64,000 nucleotides of DNA. It comes from Leptobrachium leishanense. Lineage: Eukaryota; Chordata; Amphibia; Anura; Megophryidae. Positions within the stretch are counted from its first letter, which is position 1, and every line of letters begins with the position of its first letter. Below, piece by piece: positions 1 to 10,435 of the stretch. A program made the translations under genes and the position numbers. The notes beneath the pieces are model-generated. The model saw only the letters and a program-made list of their open reading frames with translations, made no database searches and had not been told where the DNA came from. The stretch lies in NCBI GenBank assembly GCA_009667805.1, contig CM019064.1, forward strand, positions 113,000,328 to 113,064,327, given 5' to 3'.

Positions 1-267
1 CATTATGCCTGAATAAACCTGCCAAATGAAACCACCGAACAGCAACTTTTCACTGCTGTTCGGTGTACCCCTGAATAGATTAACCATTGCTTCTCTATGG
101 GGGATTTCTCTGCCTTCGTACAGGCACCGAACTTGCAAGCAGCTCGCCAAAATTTGGCAAATTGCCTGCTCTCTGAGTAGCCGAATGGCCACGAAATGGC
201 ACTGTACGTTGAGTTTTGGCATCCGGTTACATTCCGGGGCCAGATTGTCTCTCTCTGAATAACCCCT
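1..267. repeat. repeat-like sequence at left edge
   Basis: No gene is visible. A short hairpin lies at about 33-64, where ccgaacagcaa is followed by its inverse ttgctgttcgg-like arm around a small loop. The last 20 bases (ctctctctgaataacccc) match the terminal motif of the palindromic MITE at 45271-45423, so this is probably the edge of a related element interrupted by the LTR at 268. Confidence 0.35.
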
Positions 268-1974
268 TGTCACGGACCTGACATGGCGCTCCCATGCTGA
301 ATGGACAGATGGACCTTTATTCCCTTTGTGTTCCCCTGTTTTAGGACTCATTCCCCGTAAATGGCATTTATTTCATTCCCCAATGCAATCTTTATGACCA
401 GTGTAAATGTACTTTAATTACTGTGTTTTAATGTGAATTTGGAGATGCAGGCCTGAGTTTCATCATTATTTACGGTTTGCGATTTAGTTTAAAGCTTATT
501 TCTTTGTTAAACCAGAAAGAATGTAATTAGGTTTGTGTGCTCTGTGATTATGCAAGTGTAGCGCCCCACTCCCGGAGGAGCCGCTGAATTTAAACCTCGG
601 GTCAGTCTCCCCGCACTAAGGAATAAATATACACCAGCACTGTTGTGGATTTTATAACTTATATAGTTTACTGATCTCAAATAAACTGGCATATATAGAG
701 CAGCAAGGTATACATATATATTTACAGAAGTTCGTAATGCGAGAAACGCGCAGCGGAATAGAAAAAGGAATTTTAACCCCTTCGTTGCTGAAATGTGAGT
801 CCCGTACAGGTTGTGTCCCAAGAAGGTGTGCGTGTATGAGTGTGTTGGTACCTGGGTACTAAATTCAACTGGCCAGTGAATGATTTCAATGTGTCTTCGA
901 CTAGTCACGTTGGGGCCCTGTAGGTTTAGACAAACGGCAGCATGCTTTATTATTTTCACTGTGGCCGGGAAGGCCTCTCACCCATCCGCCAGATACTCTG
1001 CGCTCTGCTCGACCCAGGACGTCTTTCCGCTCGACTTGACTGGGATTCTGTGCCACCGGATCCGCTTGTCTTGCTTGTCCGTTTCTGCCACAAGATGCTC
1101 AGCTCACCGCCTGCACTCCCGTTAGATCATTGCGGTCTCCTAACTCGGGGTCCTTCTGCAGCTCTGTATCTTTTATACTTCTCACCGATAGATTAATAGG
1201 TCTTCCGGCAAGTGTTTGGGCCGATCTCCAGCTCCGCAAAGCAGCACCTGCGCTCCGGCCTGGTCACAATCGCTCCTTGTCTCACGTGCGTCTTGCTCTA
1301 ATCACCTCTTGGCGCGCACTGGCTCTCCTTTGCACGAGGTTGCGGATGTCTCTCGGTTCTCCCCACCCACTTCCTATTCCTGCCCCAAAGCATGCTGGAA
1401 AACGTAGTCCGAAAGTGTCCAGTATCAGTTTACATTGCGTTCGTCTCCCCCTGGTGGCCAGAAACAAGTAACTACAGCGGCAGGATTTAAACCAGCGCTA
1501 CACAAGAATGCTGTGTCTGTTTATCTGCTGTGTGAGTTGTGACCACTGTCCCAATCTGATTCATTGGGACAATGGATTATGTTAATATTGTGTGATAACT
1601 GAAGCCAAGTAATGTTTGTGTAATTATGTTCCAGTGGAATTCTCCCAGTGGTTTCAAAGGGGGTTTGGTATATGCAGATGATCCCTGTTGGAACTGAGCA
1701 TAAATACTGTTGTTTTTTTTTCAATAAAGATCAGACTTCTGTTTGAACATACAGCTTGCCTGGTGTCTCATTCAGAACTACATCACCTAACCTGGGAGGC
1801 TGGGAAGACACTCAGCGATTCTTCCATTCCATCCAGCTACAAGGAGCAGCGGACCTAAGGAGCTACAGATCAGACTGCTCGAGGCACAGAGTTCTGAGCA
1901 ACTCAGCGGCCAGGCTGATCTAGGTGAGGGGGTGCCTGGAGAGCAGGACAGGCAGACGAGCGAGGTCTGTGACA
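268..1974 (+). mobile_element. solo LTR (outer), interrupted by a second solo LTR
   Basis: The unit starts TGTCACGGACC and ends GGTCTGTGACA, a TG...CA inverted terminus, and is flanked by a 5-bp duplication cccct (263-267 and 1975-1979). A TATA-like cataaata at about 1699 and a poly(A) signal AATAAA at about 1723 lie in the expected order for an LTR on the plus strand. No internal region or coding sequence is present, so it is read as a solo LTR left by LTR-LTR recombination. Without the insert at 557-1502 it is about 760 bp. Whether it belongs to a gypsy or an ERV family cannot be said from the LTR alone. Confidence 0.65.
557..1502 (-). mobile_element. solo LTR nested in the outer LTR (family also at 18603)
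   Basis: It begins TGTAGCGC and ends GCGCTACA, with a 4-bp duplication caag on each side (553-556 and 1503-1506). A TATAAAA box is present on the minus strand (plus 1171-1177), giving the orientation. The sequence aligns in reverse complement with 18603-19959: the terminal segment with the stretch cggctcctccggg, the caggccggag segment and the gagtgcaggcggc segment are shared. The short perfect terminal inverted repeat would also fit a MITE, but length, TATA box and TG...CA ends favour an LTR. Confidence 0.6.
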
Positions 1975-2308
1975 CCCCTTATGTGATTTTTGCCATTTAA
2001 TGGAGTCTATGGGTCAGACAGCTGACTCACATCATAATATTTTGTGGGATGTATTCAATCCCCCTCCCTTTTTAAAGTGCCAATGCCGCTGCACTCAAGC
2101 ATTTAATTTTAAAAATATTTTAATACATTTAAGTTTTTTTTATATATATATATAATTATTATAATAATATAATTTAATATTTTTTTAACTATAACTTGAA
2201 ATGAATACATTTTAATAATTTACTGCATTTTGATATATACTTTCATTTAATAAATAAATCTATTAATTTAATAAGTAATATAATTGAAATAAACACCATA
2301 ATTGTTTT
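1975..2308. other. AT-rich spacer, no gene
   Basis: Mostly low-complexity A+T sequence (2100-2290) with TA-rich runs. No open frame with recognisable similarity and no element termini were seen. Confidence 0.6.
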
Positions 2309-2768
2309 TGAGTTTTATTGCTGTGGAAAGGGCCGGCCAGTCCATGGGGCCATGGCTCCAAGCAGCACTTTGCCAGGGGCAGCATTTTGGGCCTCAACTA
2401 GGCATATCATACATTACTGTGATTTTTATTGCTGTGGAGCTCAGTGAAATGCACCACAACATTATTGCAAGTTTTTCTGTTGTGGAGCTCTGTATACGCT
2501 CATCCACAGCACACATTACTGTGAGTTTTATTGCTGTGGAGATTTGTGACATGGTCATACACACCGCACATTACTGTGAGTTTTATTGCTGTGGAACACT
2601 GTGATACGCTCATACACGGCACATGTTTTTCTTTTGGGTTTTTTTTGGGGGGGGCAGCATTTCATCCTTGGAATCAGGCAGCACAGTGTCTTGGACCAGC
2701 CCTGGCTGTGGAGCTCTGTGATTCACGGATACACGCCGCACATTCCTGTGATCTGTAATATGTAGATT
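2309..2768. repeat. degenerate tandem satellite, about 50-bp unit
   Basis: The phrase gagttttattgctgtgga recurs at about 2309, 2426, 2521-2540 and 2577-2594, each time followed by variants of gctctgtgatacgctcatac and cgcacattactgt. Units have diverged and two contain unrelated insertions. The same satellite unit appears again at about 50140-50330 within a hAT element. Confidence 0.65.
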
Positions 2769-2773
2769 GTATG

Positions 2774-3321
2774 TGTCACGGTTCCCAGATCCCACCACGC
2801 AGTACTTAACACCCCACACTCCACAGAGCCCAGAAGCTACCAACAGAGTAGCCGTGAAAGATCTCTAACTGTCTGGTCCTTAGAATTGGCCAGGTAAACT
2901 AGCTAGACAGAAAGGGTTAACAACACAGGGAGTAGTCAGCCGAGCCAGAATCAGGAATACAGAGTTCAGAATGGTCAAATGGAATAGCCGGGTCGATATC
3001 AGAGCAGTGGCGTAGTACAAGAAAATGGTCTAGGGCAACAGAAGGCAGAATAGTCAGAAACAAGCAGAGGTCAATAACGGGTTAATTCAATATAGCAGTC
3101 AGGTACAAGGAGCTCAGGTATGGATAACCACGATCTGGCAACTGCTGAGAATACACTGAGGGTTTTTAAAGACCTTCGCCAGGCCACGCCCCCCACACAA
3201 GCCGCGCCTCATGCAACCACCTCCCTGCCTGTCTCCATTTAAACCGGGCATTGGTCAGCGAGCAGCATCAGACATGCTGCCCTCAAGCACACAGGTAGGG
3301 CTGGAAGCTCCCAACGTTACA
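2774..3321 (-). repeat. 3' LTR of the Ty3/gypsy element
   Basis: Direct repeat of 10436-10983, TGTCACGG to GTTACA in plus orientation. The pol frame runs about 67 bases into this LTR before stopping. Confidence 0.9.
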
Positions 3322-5312
3322 GTACCCCCCTCTCCACGGGAGGCCACCGGACGACCAACAGGACGAGCGGCAGGACGACCACCAGGGCGATCGGGGTGTG
3401 AGGCATGGAACGCCCTGACCAACCTAGAGGCAGACAGGTCGGAAGCTGGAATCCAGGACTGGTCTTCTGGACCATAACCCACCCAATCGACCAAGTACTG
3501 CAGAGCGCCCCTGCACAGCCTAGAATCCAAAACCCTCCTAACCTCATACTCAGACTCACCATCAACCTGAATAGGTGGAGGAGGAACGACCCGCGTGTAC
3601 CTGTTACACAACAATGGCTTCAGTAGGGAGGTGTGGAAGACGTTGTGCATGCGAAGATGTTTAGGAAGGGCAAGAGCATAAGCCACAGGATTAATGCGGC
3701 GAATGATCTTATATGGACCTATAAACCGAGGTGCCATTTTCATAGAAGGCACCCGCAACTTCACGTTCCTAGTGGACAACCAAACTCTATCCCCCACGTT
3801 ATAGGAGGGAGCTTGTAACCTATGCCTGTCAGCCTTGCGTTTCTGGACAGCAACATTGCGCTCCATATCTTCTCGAATCTGTCTCCAAATCTCTTGCAGT
3901 TGAGTGAGAAGGTCATCGAGAGCCGGGATGGCCTGTTCAGTAAACTGAAGCGGTAGAGCCGGAGGGAAAAAACCATAGATGGCAGAAAAAGGAGAGTGGC
4001 CAGTGGTCTCGTTAACGGCGTTATTACGTGCATACTCAGCCCAGGGCAACAGCTCCGACCAATTGTCTTGTTGTTGTGTGGTAAAGCAACGTATGTACTG
4101 CTCGAGACCCTGATTTGCCCTCTCTGCTGCCCCATTGGTTTGTGGATGATATGCTGAAGAGAAGGCCAATCGCACCCCCATCTCTGCACAGAAAACCCTC
4201 CAGAAACGAGAGACGAACTGGGCTCCTCTGTCAGAGACTATTTCAGACGGAACCCCATGTATTCGTACAATCTCTCTAGCAAATACAACCGCCAGTTCTT
4301 TGGCTGTAGGAAGCTTAGGTAGAGGGACAAAATGAGCCATTTTGGAGAAGCGGTCTACAACTGTCAGAACCACAGTATGACCCTTGGACTTCGGCAAGTC
4401 CACAATAAAATCCATAGATAGAGGAGACCAAGGCCTCTTAGGCATGGGTAAAGGCTGCAATAGACCGACAGGCAAGGATTTACTGGTTTTGCTTCTGGCA
4501 CAGACTTGACAAGCCAAAACAAACAGACGTACGTCCTGTCGCATGGTGGGCCACCAGAACTGTCTGGAGATACTGGTAAGAGTCTTAGTAATACCAGGAT
4601 GACCTGTTGGTTTAGAATCATGAAACATTATGAGTAATTCTTGTCTTTCCTTTTCAGGTACAAACAACATATCTGGAGGCTTGTCAGGTGGAGCCCCTAC
4701 TTGAACTGCCTGGAGGCGTTCCAGGAAAGGCGAGGAGACAGACAAGACTGTGGAAGCCACAATACATTCAGGAGGAACTATAGGATTGTGGTCTTGTGTA
4801 TTAGACTCATACGGGTCAAATTGACGAGATAAGGCATCAGCCTTTACATTGCGGTCACCTGGTCTGTAAGTCAATACAAAATTAAACCGAGACAGTAGCA
4901 ATGACCACCTGGCCTGTCTCGTGTTCAAATGTTTAGCATCCCCGATGTACGTAAGGTTCTTATGATCAGTAATTATCAATAAAGGGTCAAGAGTACCTTC
5001 CAACAAATGTCTCCACTCTGATAGGGCAGACACAATAGCAAGCAATTCTCTGTTACCGATATCATAATTGCGTTCTGCTGGTGATAATTTTCTTGAAAAG
5101 AACCCACAAGGATGTAGAGGTTTTCCTGGAGACTCTCTTTGAGACAGGACAGCCCCAATGCCTATCTCGGAAGCATCAACCTCAAGAACAAACGGAATCC
5201 TGGGATCAGGATGCCGTAACACGGGAGTGGAAGTGAAAGCTTGTTTGAGGGCTTCGAATGCTTGTTTGGATTGAGAAGACCAGATCTGGTTCTTCAGACC
5301 TTTACGTGTCAT
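3255..5312 (-). pseudogene. pol C-terminal part: RNase H, integrase, chromodomain
   Basis: An open frame of 685 codons. From the N-terminus: RNase H (roughly residues 15-165), with the acidic sites in EVDAS, RELLAI, TDHKNL and KADALSR; the integrase HHCC zinc domain (H..H..C..C ending CQVCARSK, about residue 270); the integrase core with D in PLSMDFIV, D in SDRGAQF and E in NGAAERANQ; and a C-terminal chromodomain around YLVDWVGYGPEDQSW (about residues 620-650). All key catalytic residues seen are intact. In a working element this would be the 3' half of a Gag-Pol polyprotein that makes and integrates cDNA. Its upstream reverse transcriptase is cut away by the insertion at 5329-8118. The ATG at 5312 is only the first in-frame methionine after the break. 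Confidence 0.9.
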
Positions 5313-5328
5313 ATTAATGATAGGGGAG

Positions 5329-5928
5329 TGTCAGGTCCTGGGGGCTCTGACCCCCAGACGACCGCTCTTGTTATGTTTTCCTGCATGTCCCCTGCAGATT
5401 TCAAGGCTCTGGTATGAACAATGCACCTTCCTCATTTTGACGTCCTGGCCCTGGATCCAAACCTGCCCTTTATCCTCCTTGATTAGCCCTTCATATAAGG
5501 GAGTCCCACCCTCAACCCTGGACTTCCACATTGAAGTTACTGACTGCAACCCTATCTGCCAAACTCCCTGAAACCTCCTGACCATCTCCTGAATTCTACA
5601 ACCAAAGACTCCAAGGACCCTCTGTATTTATCTGGACTCTCATTGCTTCACTTACCGGTAACCCTCCCATCCTGCTCCCCCTCTGCCCCCATCTAAGCCT
5701 TGCCGTGTACCGAACCCCTGCTGTACCACCGACTATTCTCTGCCAGCCTTGCCGTGTACCGAACCCCCTTGCTGAACCCTGACGACGCCATTGCCTGTAC
5801 CCTGTCTGATTTCATGCCACTGTGTTTACCTGCAATAAACACTCATTGCTATTCTGAATCTGCCTTCATCACTGCATCCTGGGCTCACAACCCCAACCTG
5901 CTACACCCACCGCAGTCAAACCCTTACA
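5329..5928 (+). repeat. 5' LTR of the nested element
   Basis: TGTCAGG to CTTACA. A TATA-like catataagg lies at 5492-5500 and a poly(A) signal AATAAA at 5834-5839, the order expected of U3 and R on plus. Confidence 0.88.
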
Positions 5929-5931
5929 GAA

Positions 5932-7457
5932 TGTGGAAGTCTAAAACCTGTGAGCCCGCGGTGATCCATGCCATGGTGAAGAACTTGAAAGGTGCCTTTC
6001 TACAGATCCAGCAGTACCTGGACTCCCTGCTTGATTATGTGCAGCAAAACCCAGGGGGCACCTCATCTAAGGTGCGCGTTCCTGCTACAGAGGGAGCCAG
6101 AGGACCGCTGACCCCAGAAGAAAAGGCAAGGAGGAGGGCGCTAGACCTCTGCTTCTACTGCGGGTGCCCCTTGCATCAAATCTCGGCCTGCCCGCTGCGC
6201 CCACCTAATCCAGGTACAAAATGCTTTCATACCCCTGTTCCTGTAAAGCCTGTTTGTACCGAGCCTGCACCTGTCAAAACCACCAGGCTGGTGGTTAAAA
6301 CAGTACCCACCAAGCCAAAAATAGCTACACCAACGATCAAGCCCACAAAGTCTTCGTTGGGGAAGCCGGTGCCTGCCCTGCAACCCGCAGGATCTCAGGA
6401 CGTCGCTGCCCTGCAACCCGCGGGATCTCAGGACGTCGCTGCCCTGCAACCCGCGGGATCTCAGGACGTCGCTGCCCTGCAACCCGCGGGATCTCAGGAC
6501 GTCGCTGCCCTGCAACCCGCGGGATCTCAGGACATCGCTGCCCTGCAACCCGCGGGATCTCAGGACGTCGCTGCCCTGCAACCCGCGGGATCTCAGGACG
6601 TCGCTGCCCTGCAACCCGCGGGATCTCAGGACGTCGCTGCCGTGCAACCCGCGGGATCTCAGGACGTCGCTGCCGTGCAACCCGCGGGATCTCAGGACGT
6701 CGCTGCCGTGCAACCCGCGGGATCTCAGGACGTAGCTGCCCTGCAACCCGCGGGATCTCAAGAGGTCGCTGCCCTGCAACCTGCAGGATCTCCTGACCTG
6801 TCACCGCCACGGGGCCGTCGCCGCCGCCGTAAGGCCAAGCCGCTAACTGCCCCGCAAGAGCCGTGCAGTGCCAAGGAGGTCGCCGCCGCAGAGCCCTGTA
6901 GTGCCAAGGAGGTTGCCAAGGGCGCTGCCCCACCGGTCCTTTCCACGGGCGCTGCCCCGCCGGTCCTTTCCACGGGCGCTGCCCCGCCGGTCCTCTCCAC
7001 GGGCGCTGCCCCGCCGGTCCTCTCCAAGGGCGCTGCCCCGCCGGTCCTCGCCAAGGGCGCTGCCCCTCCGTGCCTCGCCAAGGGCGCTGCCCCTCCGTGC
7101 CTCGCCAAGGGCGCTGCCCCTCCGTGCCTCGCCAAGGGCGCTGCCCCTCCGTGCCTCGCCAGGGGCGCTGCCCCTCCGTGCCTCGCCAGGGGCGCTGCCC
7201 CACCAGTCATTGTCAAGGGCGCTGCCCCACCAGTCGTCGTCAAGGGCGCTGCCCAGCCACGGCAAATTACAGTATCGTCGCCGCAGAACCGTGCCGATGT
7301 TGTTGCCCAAGTTCCTGTACCTGAAGACACGGGCTCCTACACCATACAGGGCACCTTTGTCACGCCCATCTGGGACCGGGTATCGGGAACGTGGACATTG
7401 CATCCCGTGGACAGTCCTTATTCATCCGGGGTGGGACCCTGGATCCCTGAACATTAG
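5932..7457 (+). CDS. Gag-like zinc-knuckle protein with expanded peptide repeats
   Basis: The reading frame is open from 5700, inside the LTR, to the stop at 7455-7457; the first methionine of the internal region, at about 5932 (MWKSKTCEP), is the more likely start and gives about 508 residues. Near the N-terminus is a short helical stretch (NLKGAFLQIQQYLDSLLDYV), then a charged segment and one CX2CX4HX4C zinc knuckle (CFYCGCPLHQISAC, about residue 75), as in retroviral and Ty3 Gag nucleocapsids and the domesticated Gag proteins. No capsid domain is recognisable. The rest is low complexity: 13 copies of an 11-residue unit of the type ALQPAGSQDVA (about 6372-6800), two EPCSAKEVA units, then 12 copies of a 9-residue GAAPPVLST-type unit (about 6919-7242). 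The repeats keep the frame open, so they expanded in whole codons. Role is inferred: RNA binding or packaging for a parasitic element. Confidence 0.75.
6372..6800 (+). repeat. 33-bp coding minisatellite, 13 units
   Basis: Thirteen tandem 33-bp units of the type gccctgcaacccgcgggat-ctcaggacgtcgct. Most differ by 0-2 bases. Three adjacent units share ctg to gtg (Leu to Val), showing local duplication of a variant. Confidence 0.9.
6919..7260 (+). repeat. 27-bp coding minisatellite, about 12 units
   Basis: Tandem 27-bp units starting ggcgctgccccgccg, encoding GAAPPxxxx. Variants occur in blocks (VLST, VLSK, VLAK, CLAK, CLAR, VIVK, VVVK), which suggests stepwise duplication from one end to the other. 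Confidence 0.9.
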
Positions 7458-7517
7458 GCCTGCCTGTCCTCAACCACGTCTGGGGCACCCAGAGGTTGCC
7501 CCTTGTCGGGGGGGCTA

Positions 7518-8118
7518 TGTCAGGCCCTGGGGGCTCTGACCCCCAGACGACCGCTCTTGTTATGTTTTCCTGCATGTCCCCTGCAGATTTCAAGGCTCTG
7601 GTATGAACAATGCACCTTCCTCATTTTGACGTCCTGGCCCTGGATCCAAACCTGCCCTTTATCCTCCTTGATTAGCCCTTCATATAAGGGAGTCCCACCC
7701 TCAACCCTGGACTTCCACATTGAAGTTACTGACTGCAACCCTATCTGCCAAACTCCCTGAAACCTCCTGACCATCTCCTGAATTCTACAACCAAAGACTC
7801 CAAGGACCCTCTGTATTTATCTGGACTCTCATTGCTTCACTTACCGGTAACCCTCCCATCCTGCTCCCCCCTCTGCCCCCATCTAAGCCTTGCCGTGTAC
7901 CGAACCCCTGCTGTACCACCGACTATTCTCTGCCAGCCTTGCCGTGTACCGAACCCCCTTGCTGAACCCTGACGACGCCATTGCCTGTACCCTGTCTGAT
8001 TTCATGCCACTGTGTTTACCTGCAATAAACACTCATTGCTATTCTGAATCTGCCTTCATCACTGCATCCTGGGCTCACAACCCCAACCTGCTACACCCAC
8101 CGCAGTCAAACCCTTACA
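7518..8118 (+). repeat. 3' LTR of the nested element
   Basis: Near-identical direct repeat of 5329-5928, ending CTTACA at 8118, followed directly by the gggag duplication. Confidence 0.9.
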
Positions 8119-8153
8119 GGGAGGCTACAGCGGAATAATTCTTGATAAATCTC

Positions 8154-8579
8154 CTATAATAGTTGGAAAACCCCAGAAACCTCTGTATGACCTTGAGGGA
8201 GAGGCCATTCTGAGATGGATCCTTCTAAACTCACGGCCATCTCAAAACCTTCTGGAGTGATAATATACCCAAGGAATTTCACAGTAGTAATGTCGAATAA
8301 ACACTTCTCTAGTTTGCAATAAAGACCATTGTCCAGTAATTTAGCTAATACCTGTCTGACATGTGCATGGTGGGTTTTCAGATCGGGAGAGTAAATCAAT
8401 ATATCGTCTAGGTATACTATAACAAAGGTTTGTAAGAAATCTCTGAGCACATCATTAATAAAATCCTGGAATACCGCTGGAGCATTACAAAGACCGAAAG
8501 GCATGACCAAGTATTCATAATGCCCACTCCTGGTGTTAAATGCTGTTCTCCACTCATGCCCCTCTTTTATACGTATCAT
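8154..8579 (-). pseudogene. gypsy reverse transcriptase fragment with micro-inversion and frameshift
   Basis: The frame covers the reverse transcriptase palm and start of the thumb: MPFGLCNAPAVFQ, then the catalytic YLDD box (VIVYLDDILIY) with both aspartates intact. Beyond YIITPEGFEM the protein reads out of family character for about ten residues, because the 32 bp at 8212-8243 are inverted, and then returns to family sequence (WPLPQG). A further frameshift at about 8175 throws the frame out before the usual RFLGF motif, which is visible in another frame. The 122 bases between this frame and the upstream one (8580-8701) also read as reverse transcriptase in broken frames. Confidence 0.85.
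8211..8244 (-). other. 32-bp micro-inversion inside reverse transcriptase
   Basis: The segment is bounded by inverted TGAGAT (8211-8216) and ATCTCA (8239-8244). On the plus strand it reads MDPSKLTAI, the motif that Ty3-type reverse transcriptases carry at this point, but here the gene is on the minus strand. Flipping the segment keeps length and frame, so it was inverted without loss or gain. Confidence 0.8.
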
Positions 8580-8701
8580 CAGGTTCTAAGCTCCTCTTAA
8601 ATCAAGTTTTGTGTATACTGCTGACCCCCCTTAACCTGTCGAACAGTTCTGATATGAGAGGGATAGGGTACACGTTCTTAATGGTGATCTTGTTAAGCCC
8701 C

Positions 8702-10261
8702 CTATAATCGATACACGGGCGTAAATCTCCCTCTTTTTTTAGACACAAAAAAGAACCCAGCCCCTGCTGGAGAAGAGGAACGTCGGATAAAACCTCTCTC
8801 CAAATTCTCCTTTATGTACTCTTCCATAATTTGGTTCTCCTTTATGGAAAGAGGATATACTTTGCCTCGAGGAGGCATGGTACCAGGATGAATATCAATG
8901 GCACAATCATATGGTCTATGTGGAGGCAGTTTCTCTGCCTCTCTTTTATCAAATACAGCCCTGAGGTCGGCGTATTGGTCAGGAACCTCTGTAGACAATG
9001 GAGGAGCTGTGGGTGTGTTCAGGGCACCGACATGCTGAATGGGTATTAAACAAGTCCCAAAACAAGCAGGACTCCAAGACAGTATCTCTCCCTTAGCCCA
9101 ATCAATAACAGGATTATGTTCCACCAACCAAGGGAAACCAAGTACAACAGGATTGGAAGGTGAATGGATAACTTGAAATATGATTTCTTCTTTATGCAAG
9201 AGACCAGTGGTAAGAACCACTGTAACCGTATCGTGAGTAATCTTAGGGCAGGATAACGGTCTGCCGTCTATGGCTTCGACGGCTAAGGGTGTCTCTCTTA
9301 CAACCAGAGGTAGAGAAATGGAAGAAGCGTAGTTAACATCGATAAAGTTGCCAGCAGCCCCAGAATCCAAAAAAGCGGTAGTATGTGTGGTCTTGGTCTC
9401 CCAAGCCAAGGATACTGGTAACATAAGTTTAGTGTCTTTGACAGGAGACATGCACGTCACACCCAAGGCCTGTCTCCTCAGCTGCCTTAGGTGCGGTAGT
9501 TTTTCCGGCTTATCATGCATCTTAGGACGAGTAGGACATTGAAATCGTACATGACCCCCCAAACCACAATACAGGCACATTCGCTCACGAAAACGCCTTG
9601 TTCTCTCTTCCTCTGTAAGCCTAGTATGGCCTAGTTGCATAGGCTCAGAGGGAGGGGATAACTCTCTTGGTGGTGCCTGAAAGACAGGGGCCAACCTAGG
9701 TAACGGTCTCTTGGGCTTCTCTCTTGGAGTCCTTCTGTCCCTTATCTGATTATCCAGATCTATACAATAAACAATGAATTCACACAATACCTCAGGTAGT
9801 TTACGTGGAGCCAATTCATGTATCAATGACTCTGATAACCCCTCCATAAAAGCCAGAACCAGTGTCTCATTTGTCCAGTTCACATCAGAGATCAAGGTTT
9901 TAAATTCTATGGCATAATCAGAAACAGTCCTGTTCCCTTGACGTATGCGGAACAAGGATTTGCCAGCTACCGTGGCCTTTCTGGTAGGATTAAATGTACG
10001 TTGTAACTCGGCTATGAATTCTTTATAATCCCGTATGATAGGCTTCTCTGCCTCCCATAACGGAGTCGCCCATGTCAATGCTCTGCCAGACAGATGATTA
10101 ATAATGAACCCCACTTTGGCAATGTCAGAGAAAAACATCTGTGGATTTAATTTAAAATGAATATCCACATGGACCAAAAATCTCTGGCACTCTGAGGGAG
10201 TACCGTCAAACCTCATAGGAGCGGTCATGTGTACCTGGGATGTCTGAACGACAGGGGACAC
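8702..10261 (-). pseudogene. gag-protease-start of reverse transcriptase of the gypsy element
   Basis: A 519-codon frame. It covers the Gag capsid-like region (residues about 15-170), a CX2CX4HX4C zinc knuckle (CLYCGLGGHVRFQC, about residue 230), a retropepsin-type protease with the DSG active site (FLDSGAAGNFID, about residue 300), and the linker into reverse transcriptase (FFFVSKK). The frame is lost at about 8722-8745, where an A/T homopolymer (cttttttt) shifts the reading, so the conserved [14 protein letters not shown] block lies in another frame. In working relatives gag and pol are one or two linked frames producing particles, protease and replication enzymes. The N-terminal methionine at 10261 is not the native start, which is in 10225-10419. 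Confidence 0.88.
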
Positions 10262-10419
10262 AGGTATATCAAACGGGGTGCAACCCCAGCTGGTTCCAGG
10301 GGAGCCGTACGAGTCAGGATAGTTTGTAAGGCAATAGCAAACTGATCCATCCTATGATCCTGCTCATCCTGTCTGGATACAAAGTTAGCCAAGTGCTGTG
10401 TTAAGTCTGCGGGATCCAT
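10225..10419 (-). pseudogene. gag N-terminus of the gypsy element, frameshifted
   Basis: The frame opens with MDPADLTQHLANFVSRQDEQ about 16 bases inside the 5' LTR, the place and style of chromovirus Gag starts. It leaves the family frame near 10260, where the sequence continues in the 8702-10261 frame. A single small indel explains the switch. Confidence 0.8.
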
Positions 10420-10435
10420 AGTGGCCAGATCGTAA

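Larger units (their letters stand above)
5329..8118 (+). mobile_element. young non-autonomous LTR retrotransposon nested in the gypsy element
   Basis: LTRs at 5329-5928 (600 bp) and 7518-8118 (601 bp) differ by what I read as one substitution (tcaggtcc versus tcaggccc) and one extra C. The element is flanked by a perfect 5-bp duplication gggag (5324-5328 and 8119-8123) that falls inside the gypsy pol frame. A G-rich tract just before the second LTR (gtcggggggg, about 7506-7514) fits a polypurine tract. The internal region is only 1589 bp and holds a Gag-like zinc-knuckle ORF; there is no protease, reverse transcriptase or integrase. It must have moved with enzymes supplied by another element. 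The near-identical LTRs mean recent insertion. Confidence 0.9.

Noticed and set aside
6337..7203. Long antisense frames over the Gag-like repeats
   Set aside because: Unit lengths divisible by three keep several frames open; the sense frame contains the zinc knuckle and is the real one.
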